Positions 16,675 through 25,284 of a stretch of 64,000 nucleotides of DNA are shown piece after piece. The stretch comes from Aliidongia dinghuensis (GTDB lineage Bacteria > Pseudomonadota > Alphaproteobacteria > ATCC43930 > CGMCC-115725). The stretch covers positions 124,001-188,000 of the forward strand of contig NZ_BMJQ01000015.1 in NCBI RefSeq assembly GCF_014643535.1, read 5' to 3'. Position 1 is the stretch's first letter; each line of letters begins with the position of its first letter. The translations under genes and the position numbers were made by a program. Under the pieces are notes generated by a model. It saw only the letters and a program-made list of their open reading frames with translations, made no database searches and was not told where the DNA came from.

Positions 16675-18438
16675 TTAGGCGGCGCGGATGCCGGCCAGGA
16701 AGGCCGACACCTCGGTGTTGAGTTGCTCCGCATTGCGCGACAGGCCGCTCGCCGCACCCAGCACGTCGGACGCGGCGGAGCCGGTCTCGGCCGCCGCCTG
16801 CCGGACGCTCGCGACGCTGGTCGAGACCTCCTGGGTGCTGCGCGCTGCCCCCTGAATGTTGCGCGCGATGTCGGCAGTGGCGCTGCGTTGCTGCTCGACC
16901 GCGGCGGCGACTGCAGCCGCAATGCCGCTGATCTCGCCGATCACCCCGCCGATCGCCCGGATCGCGGCGACCGCCTCGGCCGTCGTTTCCTGCATCCGGC
17001 CGATCTGGCTCGCGATCTCCTCGGTCGCGCGTGCGGTCTGGGTGGCGAGCGACTTCACCTCCGACGCCACCACGGCGAAGCCCTTGCCGGCCTCACCGGC
17101 GCGCGCCGCCTCGATCGTCGCGTTCAGGGCCAGAAGATTGGTCTGGGCCGCGATCTGGTGGATGAGGCCGACCACCTCGCCGACCTTCCTCGCCCCGTCG
17201 GACAGCGCCTGGACGGTGCCGTCGGTGCGGCGGGCATCCTCGACCGCGCGGCTCGCGATGCCGGCCGACTGCACGACCTGCCGGCCGATTTCCTGGATCG
17301 ACGCCGACAGCTGCTCGGTCGCGGCCGCCACCGTCTCGACATTGGCCGCGGTCTCGTCAATCGCGGCGGCGACCACGGTCGACTGCTCGCCGGTCTCGGC
17401 CGCGGTCGCCGACATGGATTGCGCCGTCGCCTCGAGCTCGGTCGCGGCCGACGAGAGGACCTCGACCAGATGGCCGACCTTGACCTCGAAGCTCTCGGCC
17501 AGCTCGGCCATGGCGTGCTCCTTGGCCTCGGCGGCGCGGCGCTCGACCTCGATCCGCTCGGCCTCGAGGCGCTGCCGGTCGAGCGCGTTGAGCTTGAACA
17601 CCTCAACCGCGCTCGCCATGGCACCGAGTTCGTCGTGCCGGCCCAGCCCGAAGACGGCGACCGTCGTATCGCCCTCGCTCAAGCGGCCCATGACCTCGGT
17701 GATGCGCATGATCGGCCGGGCGATCGCGCGGCCAAGCGAGTACCAGAGGGCGAGTGCCACCAGGATCAGCACCACGAGCGCGCCGATCGTCACCGCGACG
17801 GCGACGGTGACGGCACGATCCTGCGCCGCCGAGCGTGCAGCGAGCTTATCCCGCTCGAGCTTGTCGAGATCGGAGACCTTCTCGCGGATGCCGTCCATGT
17901 AGGCCCGGCCCATGCCGTTCGCCTCGATCTGGCGGGCATCGTCGCGGGTCTCGGCTTTCGCCATGTCGGCGATCTCGGTCTCGGCGATGTCGTGCTGCCA
18001 GGCGTTGATGATCGTATCCATGTCGTCGAGCGCCGCCTTGGCGTCGGCATCCGCTGCGGCGAGCGCCTTCAACCGCTCGCGGCTCTCCTTGAGCGCCTTC
18101 TGTCCGGCGGCGTAGAGATCGAGGAAGCGGTCGTCGGCGGCGATGATATAGCCGCGAATCGACGTCTCCTGGTCGACCATGCTCGCCTGCATCTCGTGCA
18201 GCGCGTCGAGCAGCGCGTGCGTCTCCTCCGTGCGGGTGCCGGTGTCGGCGATGATGCGCAGTTCGCGGAAGGTAATGACACCGCTCACCGCGAGCAGGAC
18301 CACGACGACGGCGAAGGCGGCGGCGAGCTTGTGGGCGATCCTGAGATTGCCTGCGGCCTCGCGTCCGGCACGGGCTCGCCGGACAAGTATGGCGATGACG
18401 AGTGGAATCCGGGCCTTGAGCGTCTCCAGCAACGACAT
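16675..18438 (-). CDS. Methyl-accepting chemotaxis protein with CHASE3-like sensor
   Basis: The 587-residue receptor has a first membrane helix at about 38-56 and a helical periplasmic CHASE3-type domain ([21 protein letters not shown]). A second membrane helix lies at about 207-229, followed by a HAMP linker and a long methyl-accepting domain. The signalling tip [20 protein letters not shown] with [20 protein letters not shown] is intact, so it should bind CheA/CheW. No other chemotaxis gene is near. GGGGAGA precedes ATG 18438. The ligand is unknown. Confidence 0.93.
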   Translation of the reverse strand: MSLLETLKARIPLVIAILVRRARAGREAAGNLRIAHKLAAAFAVVVVLLAVSGVITFRELRIIADTGTRTEETHALLDALHEMQASMVDQETSIRGYIIAADDRFLDLYAAGQKALKESRERLKALAAADADAKAALDDMDTIINAWQHDIAETEIADMAKAETRDDARQIEANGMGRAYMDGIREKVSDLDKLERDKLAARSAAQDRAVTVAVAVTIGALVVLILVALALWYSLGRAIARPIMRITEVMGRLSEGDTTVAVFGLGRHDELGAMASAVEVFKLNALDRQRLEAERIEVERRAAEAKEHAMAELAESFEVKVGHLVEVLSSAATELEATAQSMSATAAETGEQSTVVAAAIDETAANVETVAAATEQLSASIQEIGRQVVQSAGIASRAVEDARRTDGTVQALSDGARKVGEVVGLIHQIAAQTNLLALNATIEAARAGEAGKGFAVVASEVKSLATQTARATEEIASQIGRMQETTAEAVAAIRAIGGVIGEISGIAAAVAAAVEQQRSATADIARNIQGAARSTQEVSTSVASVRQAAAETGSAASDVLGAASGLSRNAEQLNTEVSAFLAGIRAA

Positions 18439-18725
18439 GGCGTCTCCCCTGTTGCCGCCCCAGGGGCGGCGTGACGGCCTTCGATCCGGGCCGTTCGATC
18501 CGTTTTCTTCGACGAGAAGAATCCGCCTGTCACTAACGTATGAGGATTAAGAATCCATGAGGATGATGGGGTTGCCCCGCATTCGCCGCTGGTCCGCCTT
18601 GCCGCACGCGCAGGCAAGACTCCCCTTTCCCTTGTGCGGCGCCGGTGCTATTAAAGCCGCTCGATCGGGGTGCAGCCTGCATCCGCGACCAATTTTTTAT
18701 TCTCTCGAAGGAGCGCCGGTAAACC

Positions 18726-18929
18726 GTGCAAGTCCTCGTTCGCGACAACAACGTCGATCAAGCGCTGCGCGCGCTGAAGAAGAAGATGCAGCGGGAAGGC
18801 ATTTTCCGCGAGATGAAGCTGCGGCGGAATTACGAGAAGCCGTCCGAGAAGCGGGCCCGCGAGCAGGCGGAGGCCGTGCGCCGTCATCGCAAGCTGCTGC
18901 GCAAGCGGATGGATCGCGAAGGCTATTAA
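18726..18929 (+). CDS. rpsU: 30S ribosomal protein S21
   Basis: The 67-residue, strongly basic protein is a full-length S21 ([20 protein letters not shown] to the C-terminal RMDREGY). It binds the 3' end of 16S rRNA in the small subunit. The start is GTG; GAAGGAG lies about 11 bases before it. A strong hairpin follows 44 bases after the stop. It is monocistronic, and an A+T-rich stretch (AATTTTTTATTCT) just upstream may be part of its leader or promoter. Confidence 0.96.
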   Translation: MQVLVRDNNVDQALRALKKKMQREGIFREMKLRRNYEKPSEKRAREQAEAVRRHRKLLRKRMDREGY

Positions 18930-18973
18930 GCCTTTCCTGACGCTTCTCGCGTCAGCGTCCTAGAGAATCACGG

Positions 18974-19001
18974 AGCGCCGGCGGGGCAACTTGCCGGCGC
19001 T
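18974..19001 (+). terminator. Probable intrinsic terminator of rpsU
   Basis: AGCGCCGGC and GCCGGCGCT form a perfect 9-bp stem around a 10-base loop, followed by TTCGTCGTT. The U tract is weak, but the placement right after rpsU fits. Confidence 0.65.
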
Positions 19002-19009
19002 TTCGTCGT

Positions 19010-19573
19010 TCAGGAATCGCCGCTGTCCGGGCGGCCCTGGGTCACTGCGTAGAAATAGTCGCGGAGCGCCGGATCGTCCTGCTGCTTGCTGTCGACCGTC
19101 ATCAGCATGGTCACGGTCGTGCCGTCCTCGGACAGCGGCAGAAGCAGCCGGGCATACGAGCGCTCGCGCTCGCGCGTCGACAAAAGCAGCAGATGCAGCA
19201 TCGGCTGGCGCCGCTCGACCGCCTCCGTGTAATGGGCGTGGAGCAGCGCGCCATAGGCCGGCGGCAGCATGTCGCGCGGCCGCTGGTGCGTCGGGTCGCG
19301 CCAATGGGTCGTGCAGATGGCGGTGCCGCACAGCCGGTAGCGGAAATCGGGCTCGCCCGCCGCGTCGCGAAACACGTCGGAGAGCGTGATGCGCGCCAGC
19401 GATTCGACCAGGTCGGCAGGATCGATATCGGCCCGCCGCGGGGCGAACCGGTCGCCGCGTTGCCGATGCCAATAGGCAAGCACGCGCGCCAGTTCCGGAT
19501 ATGTGGCATCCGTCAAATCGAGCTCGACCGATTGGATCTGCGACCCGTCGGATGCCCCTGGCCCATCAGTCAC
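19010..19573 (-). CDS. PAS_5-domain protein of unknown function
   Basis: The 187-residue protein fits the PAS_5 family common in Rhodospirillales. It has VLAYWHRQRGDRFAPRRADIDP, then DFRYRLCGTAI, GRP/HQRPRDMLP and a final strand pair ending in VDSKQQ. Such single-domain proteins are thought to sense small ligands; their outputs are unknown. GTG 19573 is preceded by GGGAGGAC at ideal spacing, so I take that start rather than the longer open frame. It has no obvious operon partner. Confidence 0.8.
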   Translation of the reverse strand: MTDGPGASDGSQIQSVELDLTDATYPELARVLAYWHRQRGDRFAPRRADIDPADLVESLARITLSDVFRDAAGEPDFRYRLCGTAICTTHWRDPTHQRPRDMLPPAYGALLHAHYTEAVERRQPMLHLLLLSTRERERSYARLLLPLSEDGTTVTMLMTVDSKQQDDPALRDYFYAVTQGRPDSGDS

Positions 19574-19703
19574 ATGCGTCCTCCCGCGCCGGTGAACGGT
19601 ATAGCCCGTTCCGGCGATCCTCCGAGAGCGCAATTTCTTGTTCCCCTCGGGCCAAATCAGGGAGGCATGATCGCCCAAGCGCAGAAGATGTCAGCAAAAG
19701 AAA

Positions 19704-19733
19704 ATGCCGGCCGGAGCATTGCCCGGCCGGCAT
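19704..19733 (-). terminator. Intrinsic terminator of the pnt operon
   Basis: Read on the minus strand, an 11-bp perfect stem ATGCCGGCCGG/CCGGCCGGCAT with an 8-base loop is followed at once by TTTTCTTTTGC. It starts 26 bases beyond the pntB stop. Confidence 0.85.
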
Positions 19734-19758
19734 CCTGCGCCCGCGGAGGAACCGCGTC

Positions 19759-21159
19759 TCAGGCTTCGAGCGACTTGACGATCTCTTCCGTCATCTTCTT
19801 CGCGTCGCCGAACAGCATCATGGTGTTCGGGCGGAAGAACAGCTCGTTCTCGACGCCGGCATAGCCGGACGCCATCGAACGCTTGATGAACAGCACGGTC
19901 TTGGCCTTCTCCACGTCCAGGATCGGCATGCCGTAGATCGGCGAGGACGGGTCGGTCTTGGCCGCCGGGTTGGTCACGTCATTGGCGCCGATGACGAATG
20001 CGACGTCGGCCGCCGCGAAGTCGCGGTTGATCTCCTCGAGCTCGAAGACCTCGTCATAGGGCACATTCGCCTCGGCCAGCAGCACGTTCATGTGGCCGGG
20101 CATACGGCCCGCGACCGGGTGGATCGCGTAGCGGACGGTGACGCCTTCCTTCTTGAGCACGTCGGCCATCTCGCGGAGCGCGTGCTGGGCCTGGGCCACC
20201 GCCATGCCATAGCCGGGCACGACGATGACGCTGCCGGCATTCTTCATGATGAAGGACGCGTCCTCGGCCGAGCCCGCCTTCACCACCTGGTCGCCCTTGG
20301 CGCCGGCACCCGCGGCCGCCCCGCCGTCGGTGCCGAAGCCGCCCAGGATGACGTTGAAGATCGACCGGTTCATGCCCTTGCACATGATGTAGCTCAGGAT
20401 CGCACCGGACGAGCCGACGAGCGCGCCCGTGATAATGAGCAGGCTGTTGGCAAGCGTGAAGCCGATGCCGCAGGCGGCCCAGCCCGAGTAGCTGTTCAGC
20501 ATCGAGATGACGACCGGCATGTCGGCGCCGCCGATCGGCAGGATCAGGAGGAAGCCCAGCGCCAGCGAGACCAGCACCAGGAGCCAGAAGATGCCGCTCG
20601 ATTGCGTGGCCATGAACAGGCCCAGGAGCACCACGATGCCGATGCCGAGGCCCAGGTTCAGCATGTGCTGGCCGGCAAACTGCAGCGGCTTGCCGCTGAT
20701 GAGCGCCTGCAGCTTGGCGAACGCGATCACCGAGCCGGTGAAGGTGATGGCGCCGATCGCCGTGCCGAGGCCCATCTCCAGGAGGCTGCCGGTATGGATC
20801 GAGCCCGACGGGTCAACGATGCCGTAGCGGGAGGGCGCGTAGAACGCGGCGGCCGCGACGCAGACGGCCGAGAGGCCGACCAGCGAGTGGAACGCGGCGA
20901 CGAGCTGCGGCAGCGCCGTCATCGCGATCTTGCGCGCGATATAGGCGCCGATGGCGCCGCCGATCGCGATGCCGATGACGATGAGCCAGTAGCTCTCGAC
21001 CAGCGACGAGGTGAGCGTGGTGACGATGGCGATCGCCATGCCGGCGATGCCGAAGAGGTTGCCTTGGCGGCTCGATTCCGGGCTCGACAGGCCCTTGAGG
21101 GCCATGATGAAGCAGACGGAAGCGACCAGGTAGAGGAGCGCGGAAAGGTTCTCGGTCAC
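19759..21159 (-). CDS. pntB: NAD(P) transhydrogenase subunit beta
   Basis: The 466-residue protein has an N-terminal membrane domain of about eight to nine helices and a C-terminal NADP(H)-binding domain III with GYGMAVAQAQHALREM and the RMPGHMNVLLAEANVPYD loop. With PntAA and PntAB it moves hydride from NADH to NADP+ driven by the proton gradient. The start is GTG 21159, preceded by AAGGAGG that overlaps the pntAB stop, so translation is coupled. A terminator follows. Confidence 0.97.
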   Translation of the reverse strand: MTENLSALLYLVASVCFIMALKGLSSPESSRQGNLFGIAGMAIAIVTTLTSSLVESYWLIVIGIAIGGAIGAYIARKIAMTALPQLVAAFHSLVGLSAVCVAAAAFYAPSRYGIVDPSGSIHTGSLLEMGLGTAIGAITFTGSVIAFAKLQALISGKPLQFAGQHMLNLGLGIGIVVLLGLFMATQSSGIFWLLVLVSLALGFLLILPIGGADMPVVISMLNSYSGWAACGIGFTLANSLLIITGALVGSSGAILSYIMCKGMNRSIFNVILGGFGTDGGAAAGAGAKGDQVVKAGSAEDASFIMKNAGSVIVVPGYGMAVAQAQHALREMADVLKKEGVTVRYAIHPVAGRMPGHMNVLLAEANVPYDEVFELEEINRDFAAADVAFVIGANDVTNPAAKTDPSSPIYGMPILDVEKAKTVLFIKRSMASGYAGVENELFFRPNTMMLFGDAKKMTEEIVKSLEA

Positions 21160-21172
21160 TTGGCCGTCCTCC

Positions 21173-21583
21173 TTACTTCTGCTTCTTCTTGAACATCGAC
21201 AGCATGCGCTGCGTCACGATGAAGCCGCCGAAGATGTTGACGGAGGCCAGCGTGACGGCCACGAAGCCCATCACCTTGGAAAAGGTGAAGTCGGCCGGGC
21301 CGGCGGCGATCAGCGCGCCGACGATGATGACGCTCGAGATCGCGTTGGTGACGCTCATCAGCGGCGAATGCAGCGCCGGGGTCACGCGCCAGACCACGTA
21401 GTAGCCGACGAAGCAGGCGAGCACGAACACGGTCAGGAAGAACACGAACGGGCTGCCGCCGTGCGCCGCCGCGGCCTGCGCCTGATCGGCGATCTGCTGG
21501 GCGAGCGCATCGAGGTTGTGCGACAGCGCCGAGGCGTCGCCGGCGAGGTCGGTCGCGCGGTGCGACAGAGAGGTCGAATCCAT
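21173..21583 (-). CDS. pntAB: NAD(P) transhydrogenase alpha subunit part 2 (membrane)
   Basis: The 136-residue protein carries the three to four membrane helices that form the C-terminal part of PntA in E. coli ([20 protein letters not shown], then [18 protein letters not shown] and a last [11 protein letters not shown] helix). The N-terminal 40 residues are helical and soluble. A separate gene for this part is the Rhodospirillum-type arrangement. GAGGAG stands before the ATG, and pntAA ends 15 bases upstream. Confidence 0.95.
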   Translation of the reverse strand: MDSTSLSHRATDLAGDASALSHNLDALAQQIADQAQAAAAHGGSPFVFFLTVFVLACFVGYYVVWRVTPALHSPLMSVTNAISSVIIVGALIAAGPADFTFSKVMGFVAVTLASVNIFGGFIVTQRMLSMFKKKQK

Positions 21584-21597
21584 GGGTTGGGGGCTCC

Positions 21598-22788
21598 TCA
21601 GGCGGCGGGCTGGGCGGGCGAGGGTTCGGTCGGTGCCGGGGCGGGCGCCAGCGCCGGATGAACGATCTGGCTGTCGCGGGTGACAAGCGTGCCCTTGATG
21701 ATCTCGTCGGCCGTGTCGATCTTGAGCCCCTTCGTCTCCTTGTCGACGATGAGGCTGAGGAAGTTGAGCAGGTTCTTGGCATAGAGCGCCGACGCGTCGG
21801 CCGCGATGCGCGACGGCATGTTGGCGTGGCCCACAAGCTTCACGCCATTCGCCGTGGTCACGATCTTGCCGAACTTGCCGCCCTCGGCGTTGCCGCCGTT
21901 CTCGATGGCAAGATCAACGATGACCGAGCCCGGCTTCATATCGGCGATCATCTCCTTGGTCACCAGCACCGGCGCCTTCTTGCCGGGGATCAAGGCCGTG
22001 CAGATGACCAGGTCCGCCTTCTTCAAGATCTCGTGGATCTTCTCGCGCTGACGGCGCTGATAGTCCTCGCTCATCTCCTTGGCATAGCCGCCGGCGGTCT
22101 CGGCCTCCTTCGCGGCCTCGGCATCGACCTCGATGAAGCTGGCACCCAGGCTCTCGACCTGCTCCTTGGCGGCGGCGCGCACGTCGAAGGCCGAGACGAT
22201 GGCGCCCAGGCGCCGCGCCGTCGCGATCGCCTGCAGGCCCGCGACACCGGCGCCCATCACGGTCACGCGCGCCGGCGGGATCGTGCCGGCCGCGGTCATC
22301 ATCATCGGGAAGGCATGGCCGTACTCGGTCGCCGCCTCGACCACGGCCTTGTAGCCGGCGAGGTTCGCCTGCGACGACAGCACGTCCATCGACTGCGCGC
22401 GGGTGATGCGCGGGATCAGGTCCATGCTGAAGGTGGTGATGCCGGCCTTGGCATAGGCCTCGACGTCGGCGCGGTTCTGCAGCGCGCCCAGGATCGCGAC
22501 CAGCGTCACGCCGGGCTTCAGGCCCGCAAGCTCATCCGTCCCCTCGTCCGCGAGCTGCGGACGCTGGACCTTGAGCACGAGCTCCGCCCCGTCGAGTGCC
22601 GCCGCGGCATCCGGCGCCACGGTGGCGCCGGCGGCGGCATAGGCGGCGTCGGGGAAGGCAGCCGCGGTGCCGGCGTCCTTCTCGACCACGACCTCGAGCC
22701 CGAGCGCGATCATTTTCTTCACCGTCTCCGGCGAGGCTGCGACCCGCTTCTCGTGCGCGCGGGTCTCCTTGATGATGGCCACTTTCAT
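21598..22788 (-). CDS. pntAA: NAD(P) transhydrogenase alpha subunit part 1 (NAD-binding)
   Basis: The 396-residue soluble domain I starts [20 protein letters not shown], has the [23 protein letters not shown] dinucleotide loop and the [19 protein letters not shown] mobile-loop region. It ends with a Pro/Ala-rich tail where the fused E. coli subunit would enter the membrane. It binds NAD(H). The longer upstream open frame has no homology, so ATG 22788 is used. First gene of pntAA-pntAB-pntB. Confidence 0.95.
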   Translation of the reverse strand: MKVAIIKETRAHEKRVAASPETVKKMIALGLEVVVEKDAGTAAAFPDAAYAAAGATVAPDAAAALDGAELVLKVQRPQLADEGTDELAGLKPGVTLVAILGALQNRADVEAYAKAGITTFSMDLIPRITRAQSMDVLSSQANLAGYKAVVEAATEYGHAFPMMMTAAGTIPPARVTVMGAGVAGLQAIATARRLGAIVSAFDVRAAAKEQVESLGASFIEVDAEAAKEAETAGGYAKEMSEDYQRRQREKIHEILKKADLVICTALIPGKKAPVLVTKEMIADMKPGSVIVDLAIENGGNAEGGKFGKIVTTANGVKLVGHANMPSRIAADASALYAKNLLNFLSLIVDKETKGLKIDTADEIIKGTLVTRDSQIVHPALAPAPAPTEPSPAQPAA

Positions 22789-23187
22789 CGGTCGTCGTTC
22801 CGTCCCTTGAAAAGAACCGGCGCCGGCAGGAGAGAGGACGCCAGCGCCACGGCGGTCCGGCGCGGGCGGCGCCGGTGCCTCACGAAACCCTTCCGGCGGC
22901 TGCGAGAATCGCATGGCTCGCCAGCCGGTCGAGCCGTTCATATCAGGTTTCACGCCGCCGCCGACGAAATTTCTGGGAAGATTTCCGGTCGGAGGCGTTT
23001 TTTCGTTGCGGCGACGAGAGGTTTTCCCCCGCTTCCGCCCGTGCTATGGCCTGTGACGGGGGGCGGACAGCGGCATGGCGGCCGGTCCCGAACATGGAAG
23101 AGCAAGGCGGGATGGAATAAAGCCAATGCCGGTCCGTTATGTCAGCACAAGGATCGCCGCGAGAGCTGCGGGCCAGGTGGTAGCGCG
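22789..23187. other. Intergenic region between pntAA and the ECF sigma gene
   Basis: This 399-base stretch separates divergent genes and holds no convincing coding frame on either strand. It must contain the pnt promoter and the sigma-gene promoter. The only specific site I see is a GGAAT-N16-CGTT pair at 23114-23138. Confidence 0.6.
23114..23138 (+). promoter_or_regulatory. Candidate ECF-type promoter of the sigma/anti-sigma operon
   Basis: GGAAT at 23114-23118 and CGTT at 23135-23138 are separated by 16 bases. They lie 49 bases before the sigma ATG. The pair resembles the GGAAC-N16/17-CGTT sites read by alphaproteobacterial EcfG-like sigma factors. It suggests autoregulation, but rests on one short match. 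Confidence 0.4.
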
Positions 23188-23718
23188 ATGAGCGAAGCGT
23201 TCAGCGACCAGCTGGTAGCAGCACTGCCGAGACTCCGCCGCTTCGCGCGGGGGCTTGCAGGCAACGCAACTCAGGCGGACGATCTGGTGCAGGCGGCCTG
23301 TGAACGAGCGCTGACGCGTCAGCACCAGTTCCAGGAAGGCACGCGCTTCGACAGCTGGATGTTCCGGATCGTGCAGACGATCTGGATCGACCAGATCAGG
23401 GCGCGGGACGTCCGCAAGGAGGACGGCGAGATCGAGGACGATCGGTTCGGCAGCGACGAACCGATGAGGCGTGCCGAAGCACGGTTGGCGCTCGAAGAGG
23501 TCCGTCGTGCCGCGGCCCGGTTACCCGCAGAGCAGCGGGAAGCATTGATGCTCGTGACGGTGGATGGGTTCAGTTACAAGGAGGCAGCGGAGATCGCTCA
23601 GGTTCCGGTCGGTACGATCATGAGCCGTCTCGCTCGAGCCAGGGTGGCGCTGGTAGCGCTCCTGGATGCGGGCGGGGGTCTTCGGAGGAGTGATGATGAT
23701 GCAGCGGCCCAGCGATGA
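23188..23718 (+). CDS. ECF-type RNA polymerase sigma factor
   Basis: The 176-residue protein has region 2 (FARGLAGNATQADDLVQAAC, then FDSWMFRIVQTIWIDQIRA) and region 4 (LPAEQREALMLVTVDGFSYK and the helix-turn-helix EIAQVPVGTIMSRLARAR). There is no region 3, as in all ECF factors. It resembles the EcfG side of the family, but its partner is a membrane anti-sigma rather than NepR. The anti-sigma gene begins inside its last codons. Target stress unknown. Confidence 0.92.
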   Translation: MSEAFSDQLVAALPRLRRFARGLAGNATQADDLVQAACERALTRQHQFQEGTRFDSWMFRIVQTIWIDQIRARDVRKEDGEIEDDRFGSDEPMRRAEARLALEEVRRAAARLPAEQREALMLVTVDGFSYKEAAEIAQVPVGTIMSRLARARVALVALLDAGGGLRRSDDDAAAQR

Positions 23719-24562
23719 AATGCTCGTGGCTTATCTGGACGGCGAGGTCGACGAGGCCACCGCCGTCGAGATCGAGTCGTGCCTCGAGCGGGATTCGGAG
23801 CTGCAGGCGCGGCTCCTGCTCCTGACCGAGTCCGACGCGCAGATCCGCGACGCCTTCGACGAGATCCTGCGCGAGCCAGTGCCCGAGCGGCTGATCGCGG
23901 CCGCCCGCGGCCGGACCGCTGCCCACGAGGAAGAGGAAGAGCTGCCGAGCGCCACGATCCTGTCGTTCGGCGCGCGGCTTGCCACCACGACGGCGCGCAA
24001 GGGCATCGCCAACCGGCGCTGGGGCCTGGGGCTCGTCGCAGCCGCCTCGCTGTCGTTCCTCATGATCGGTGCCGGCGGCGGCTATCTGGCCGGCATGGGC
24101 GGCGACGTGAACGTCGACGCGACCCAGCCGAACTCGACCGCGACCAGCTGGCTCGACAATATCGCCGGCTACCACAACCTCTTGATCTCGAGCGCCAACG
24201 GCGCGGAATCGACGGTATTCGACGTGCCGGCCGGCGCCGAGACAAAGCTGCCGTCCGACGTGCGCATCCCCGACCTCAAGCCCTGGAGCCTGGCCTTCCA
24301 GGGTGCCCGCAAGCTGATGGTCGAGGGCAAGCCCGCCTACCAGTTCTACTACACGACCGACAACAAGAGCCTGGGGCCGATCACCATCACGGTGACCAAC
24401 ACGACCCGCCCCGACTCCTCGCCGACCTTCGCCAAGCGGGCGGGCGTCAACCTGCTCTACTGGCGCCACCAGGGCCACGGCTACGCCCTCGTGGGTTCGG
24501 CCGACAAGGGCTGGATGTGGGGCATCGCCAACGACGTCGAGTTCCAGTTGAAGGCGATCTGA
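23696..24562 (+). CDS. Membrane-anchored anti-sigma factor
   Basis: The 288-residue protein has a short acidic cytoplasmic anti-sigma domain (SDEMLVAYLDGEVDEATAVE near the N-terminus), one membrane helix at about 110-131, and a roughly 155-residue periplasmic domain of unknown fold. Three consecutive ATG codons (23693, 23696, 23699) follow GGAGGAG; spacing favours the second or third. The gene overlaps the sigma gene by over 20 bases. The periplasmic part is presumably the sensor. No zinc HxxxCxxC motif is present. Confidence 0.85.
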   Translation: MMQRPSDEMLVAYLDGEVDEATAVEIESCLERDSELQARLLLLTESDAQIRDAFDEILREPVPERLIAAARGRTAAHEEEEELPSATILSFGARLATTTARKGIANRRWGLGLVAAASLSFLMIGAGGGYLAGMGGDVNVDATQPNSTATSWLDNIAGYHNLLISSANGAESTVFDVPAGAETKLPSDVRIPDLKPWSLAFQGARKLMVEGKPAYQFYYTTDNKSLGPITITVTNTTRPDSSPTFAKRAGVNLLYWRHQGHGYALVGSADKGWMWGIANDVEFQLKAI

Positions 24563-24602
24563 CGGGCAGCCGTTCCAGGCGCCCTTTCCCGAGTCGCCAA
24601 CG

Positions 24603-24632
24603 AACGCCGCCGGCCTCAGGCCCGGCGGCGTT
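24603..24632 (+). terminator. Intrinsic terminator after the anti-sigma gene
   Basis: AACGCCGCCGG and CCGGCGGCGTT form a perfect 11-bp stem with an 8-base loop, followed by CTCTTT. It lies 40 bases past the stop codon. Confidence 0.8.
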
Positions 24633-24785
24633 CTCTTTGCGCCCGATTTGATAGGCGCGAGGACGCGCCGAACACCACAACACCCGCCCAGGTTTCAACC
24701 TGTGGCCAACTTCATCGCTGAATTCTGACCGAGCCCGCCAAATTGCTAACCAATTGATACGGGTTCGGCGTTACACTTCGTTCGT

Positions 24786-24801
24786 ATGAAAACGTTTTCA
24801 T
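24786..24801. promoter_or_regulatory. Perfect 16-bp palindrome upstream of the Nudix gene
   Basis: ATGAAAACGTTTTCAT is fully self-complementary and lies 36 bases before the Nudix ATG. Its core TGAAAACGTTTTCA has the central CG and arms typical of LacI/GalR-family operators. No LacI-type gene lies in the window, so the regulator would act from elsewhere. Confidence 0.55.
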
Positions 24802-24837
24802 GACGCTCTGCGTCAGAACGGAGCCCGACGACAGGCC

Positions 24838-25284
24838 ATGGCCGAAATCGCGTCCCACCGCCCGCCCCTGCTCGAATCCGGTGTCCTGGCCTATCGGCTG
24901 GACCGCCGGGGCGAGCCGCGCGTACTCGTGCTGACGACGGCCAAGACCGGGCGCTGGGGCATTCCGAAGGGCCGGGTCGAGCCGCAATTCGGCTTCGCCG
25001 AGAACGCCGCCCGGGAAGCCTTCGAGGAGGCGGGCGTGCTGGGCGAGGTGGCGCCGGTGGCATCCGGCTGCTATCGCACGATGAAGCGGGTGCACGCGGT
25101 CGAGACCATGATCGAGGTCTGGGTCTACCTGATGAAGGTGACCGAGGTGCTGAAGGAATTTCCCGAGAAGGGCCGACGCGAGGTCAAATGGGTCTCGGCC
25201 GACGAGGCGGCCGAGCTGCTGCGCGAGCCGTTGCTTGCCAAGCTCTGCCACGACCTGCCGGAACGCACGAAGTCAGTCGCCTGA
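24838..25284 (+). CDS. Nudix hydrolase
   Basis: The 148-residue protein contains the Nudix core REAFEEAGV after a KGRVEP turn, with the metal-binding glutamates intact. The first glutamate of the classical Gx5E element is replaced by Phe, as in several diadenosine/diphosphoinositol-type relatives (WGIPKGRVEP). It should hydrolyse a nucleoside-diphosphate-linked substrate; which one is not evident. It is convergent with the transporter operon and overlaps its last gene by 12 bases. Confidence 0.9.
   Translation: MAEIASHRPPLLESGVLAYRLDRRGEPRVLVLTTAKTGRWGIPKGRVEPQFGFAENAAREAFEEAGVLGEVAPVASGCYRTMKRVHAVETMIEVWVYLMKVTEVLKEFPEKGRREVKWVSADEAAELLREPLLAKLCHDLPERTKSVA

Noticed and set aside
16669-18474. 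601-codon open frame on the plus strand opposite the chemoreceptor gene
   Set aside because: It is the complement of a highly conserved MCP gene; long antisense frames arise from codon bias in G+C-rich DNA, and its translation shows no family motif.
21658-23718. 686-codon plus-strand frame across pntAA and the sigma gene
   Set aside because: Only the last 176 codons (ECF sigma) are real; the rest is antisense to pntAA and intergenic DNA.
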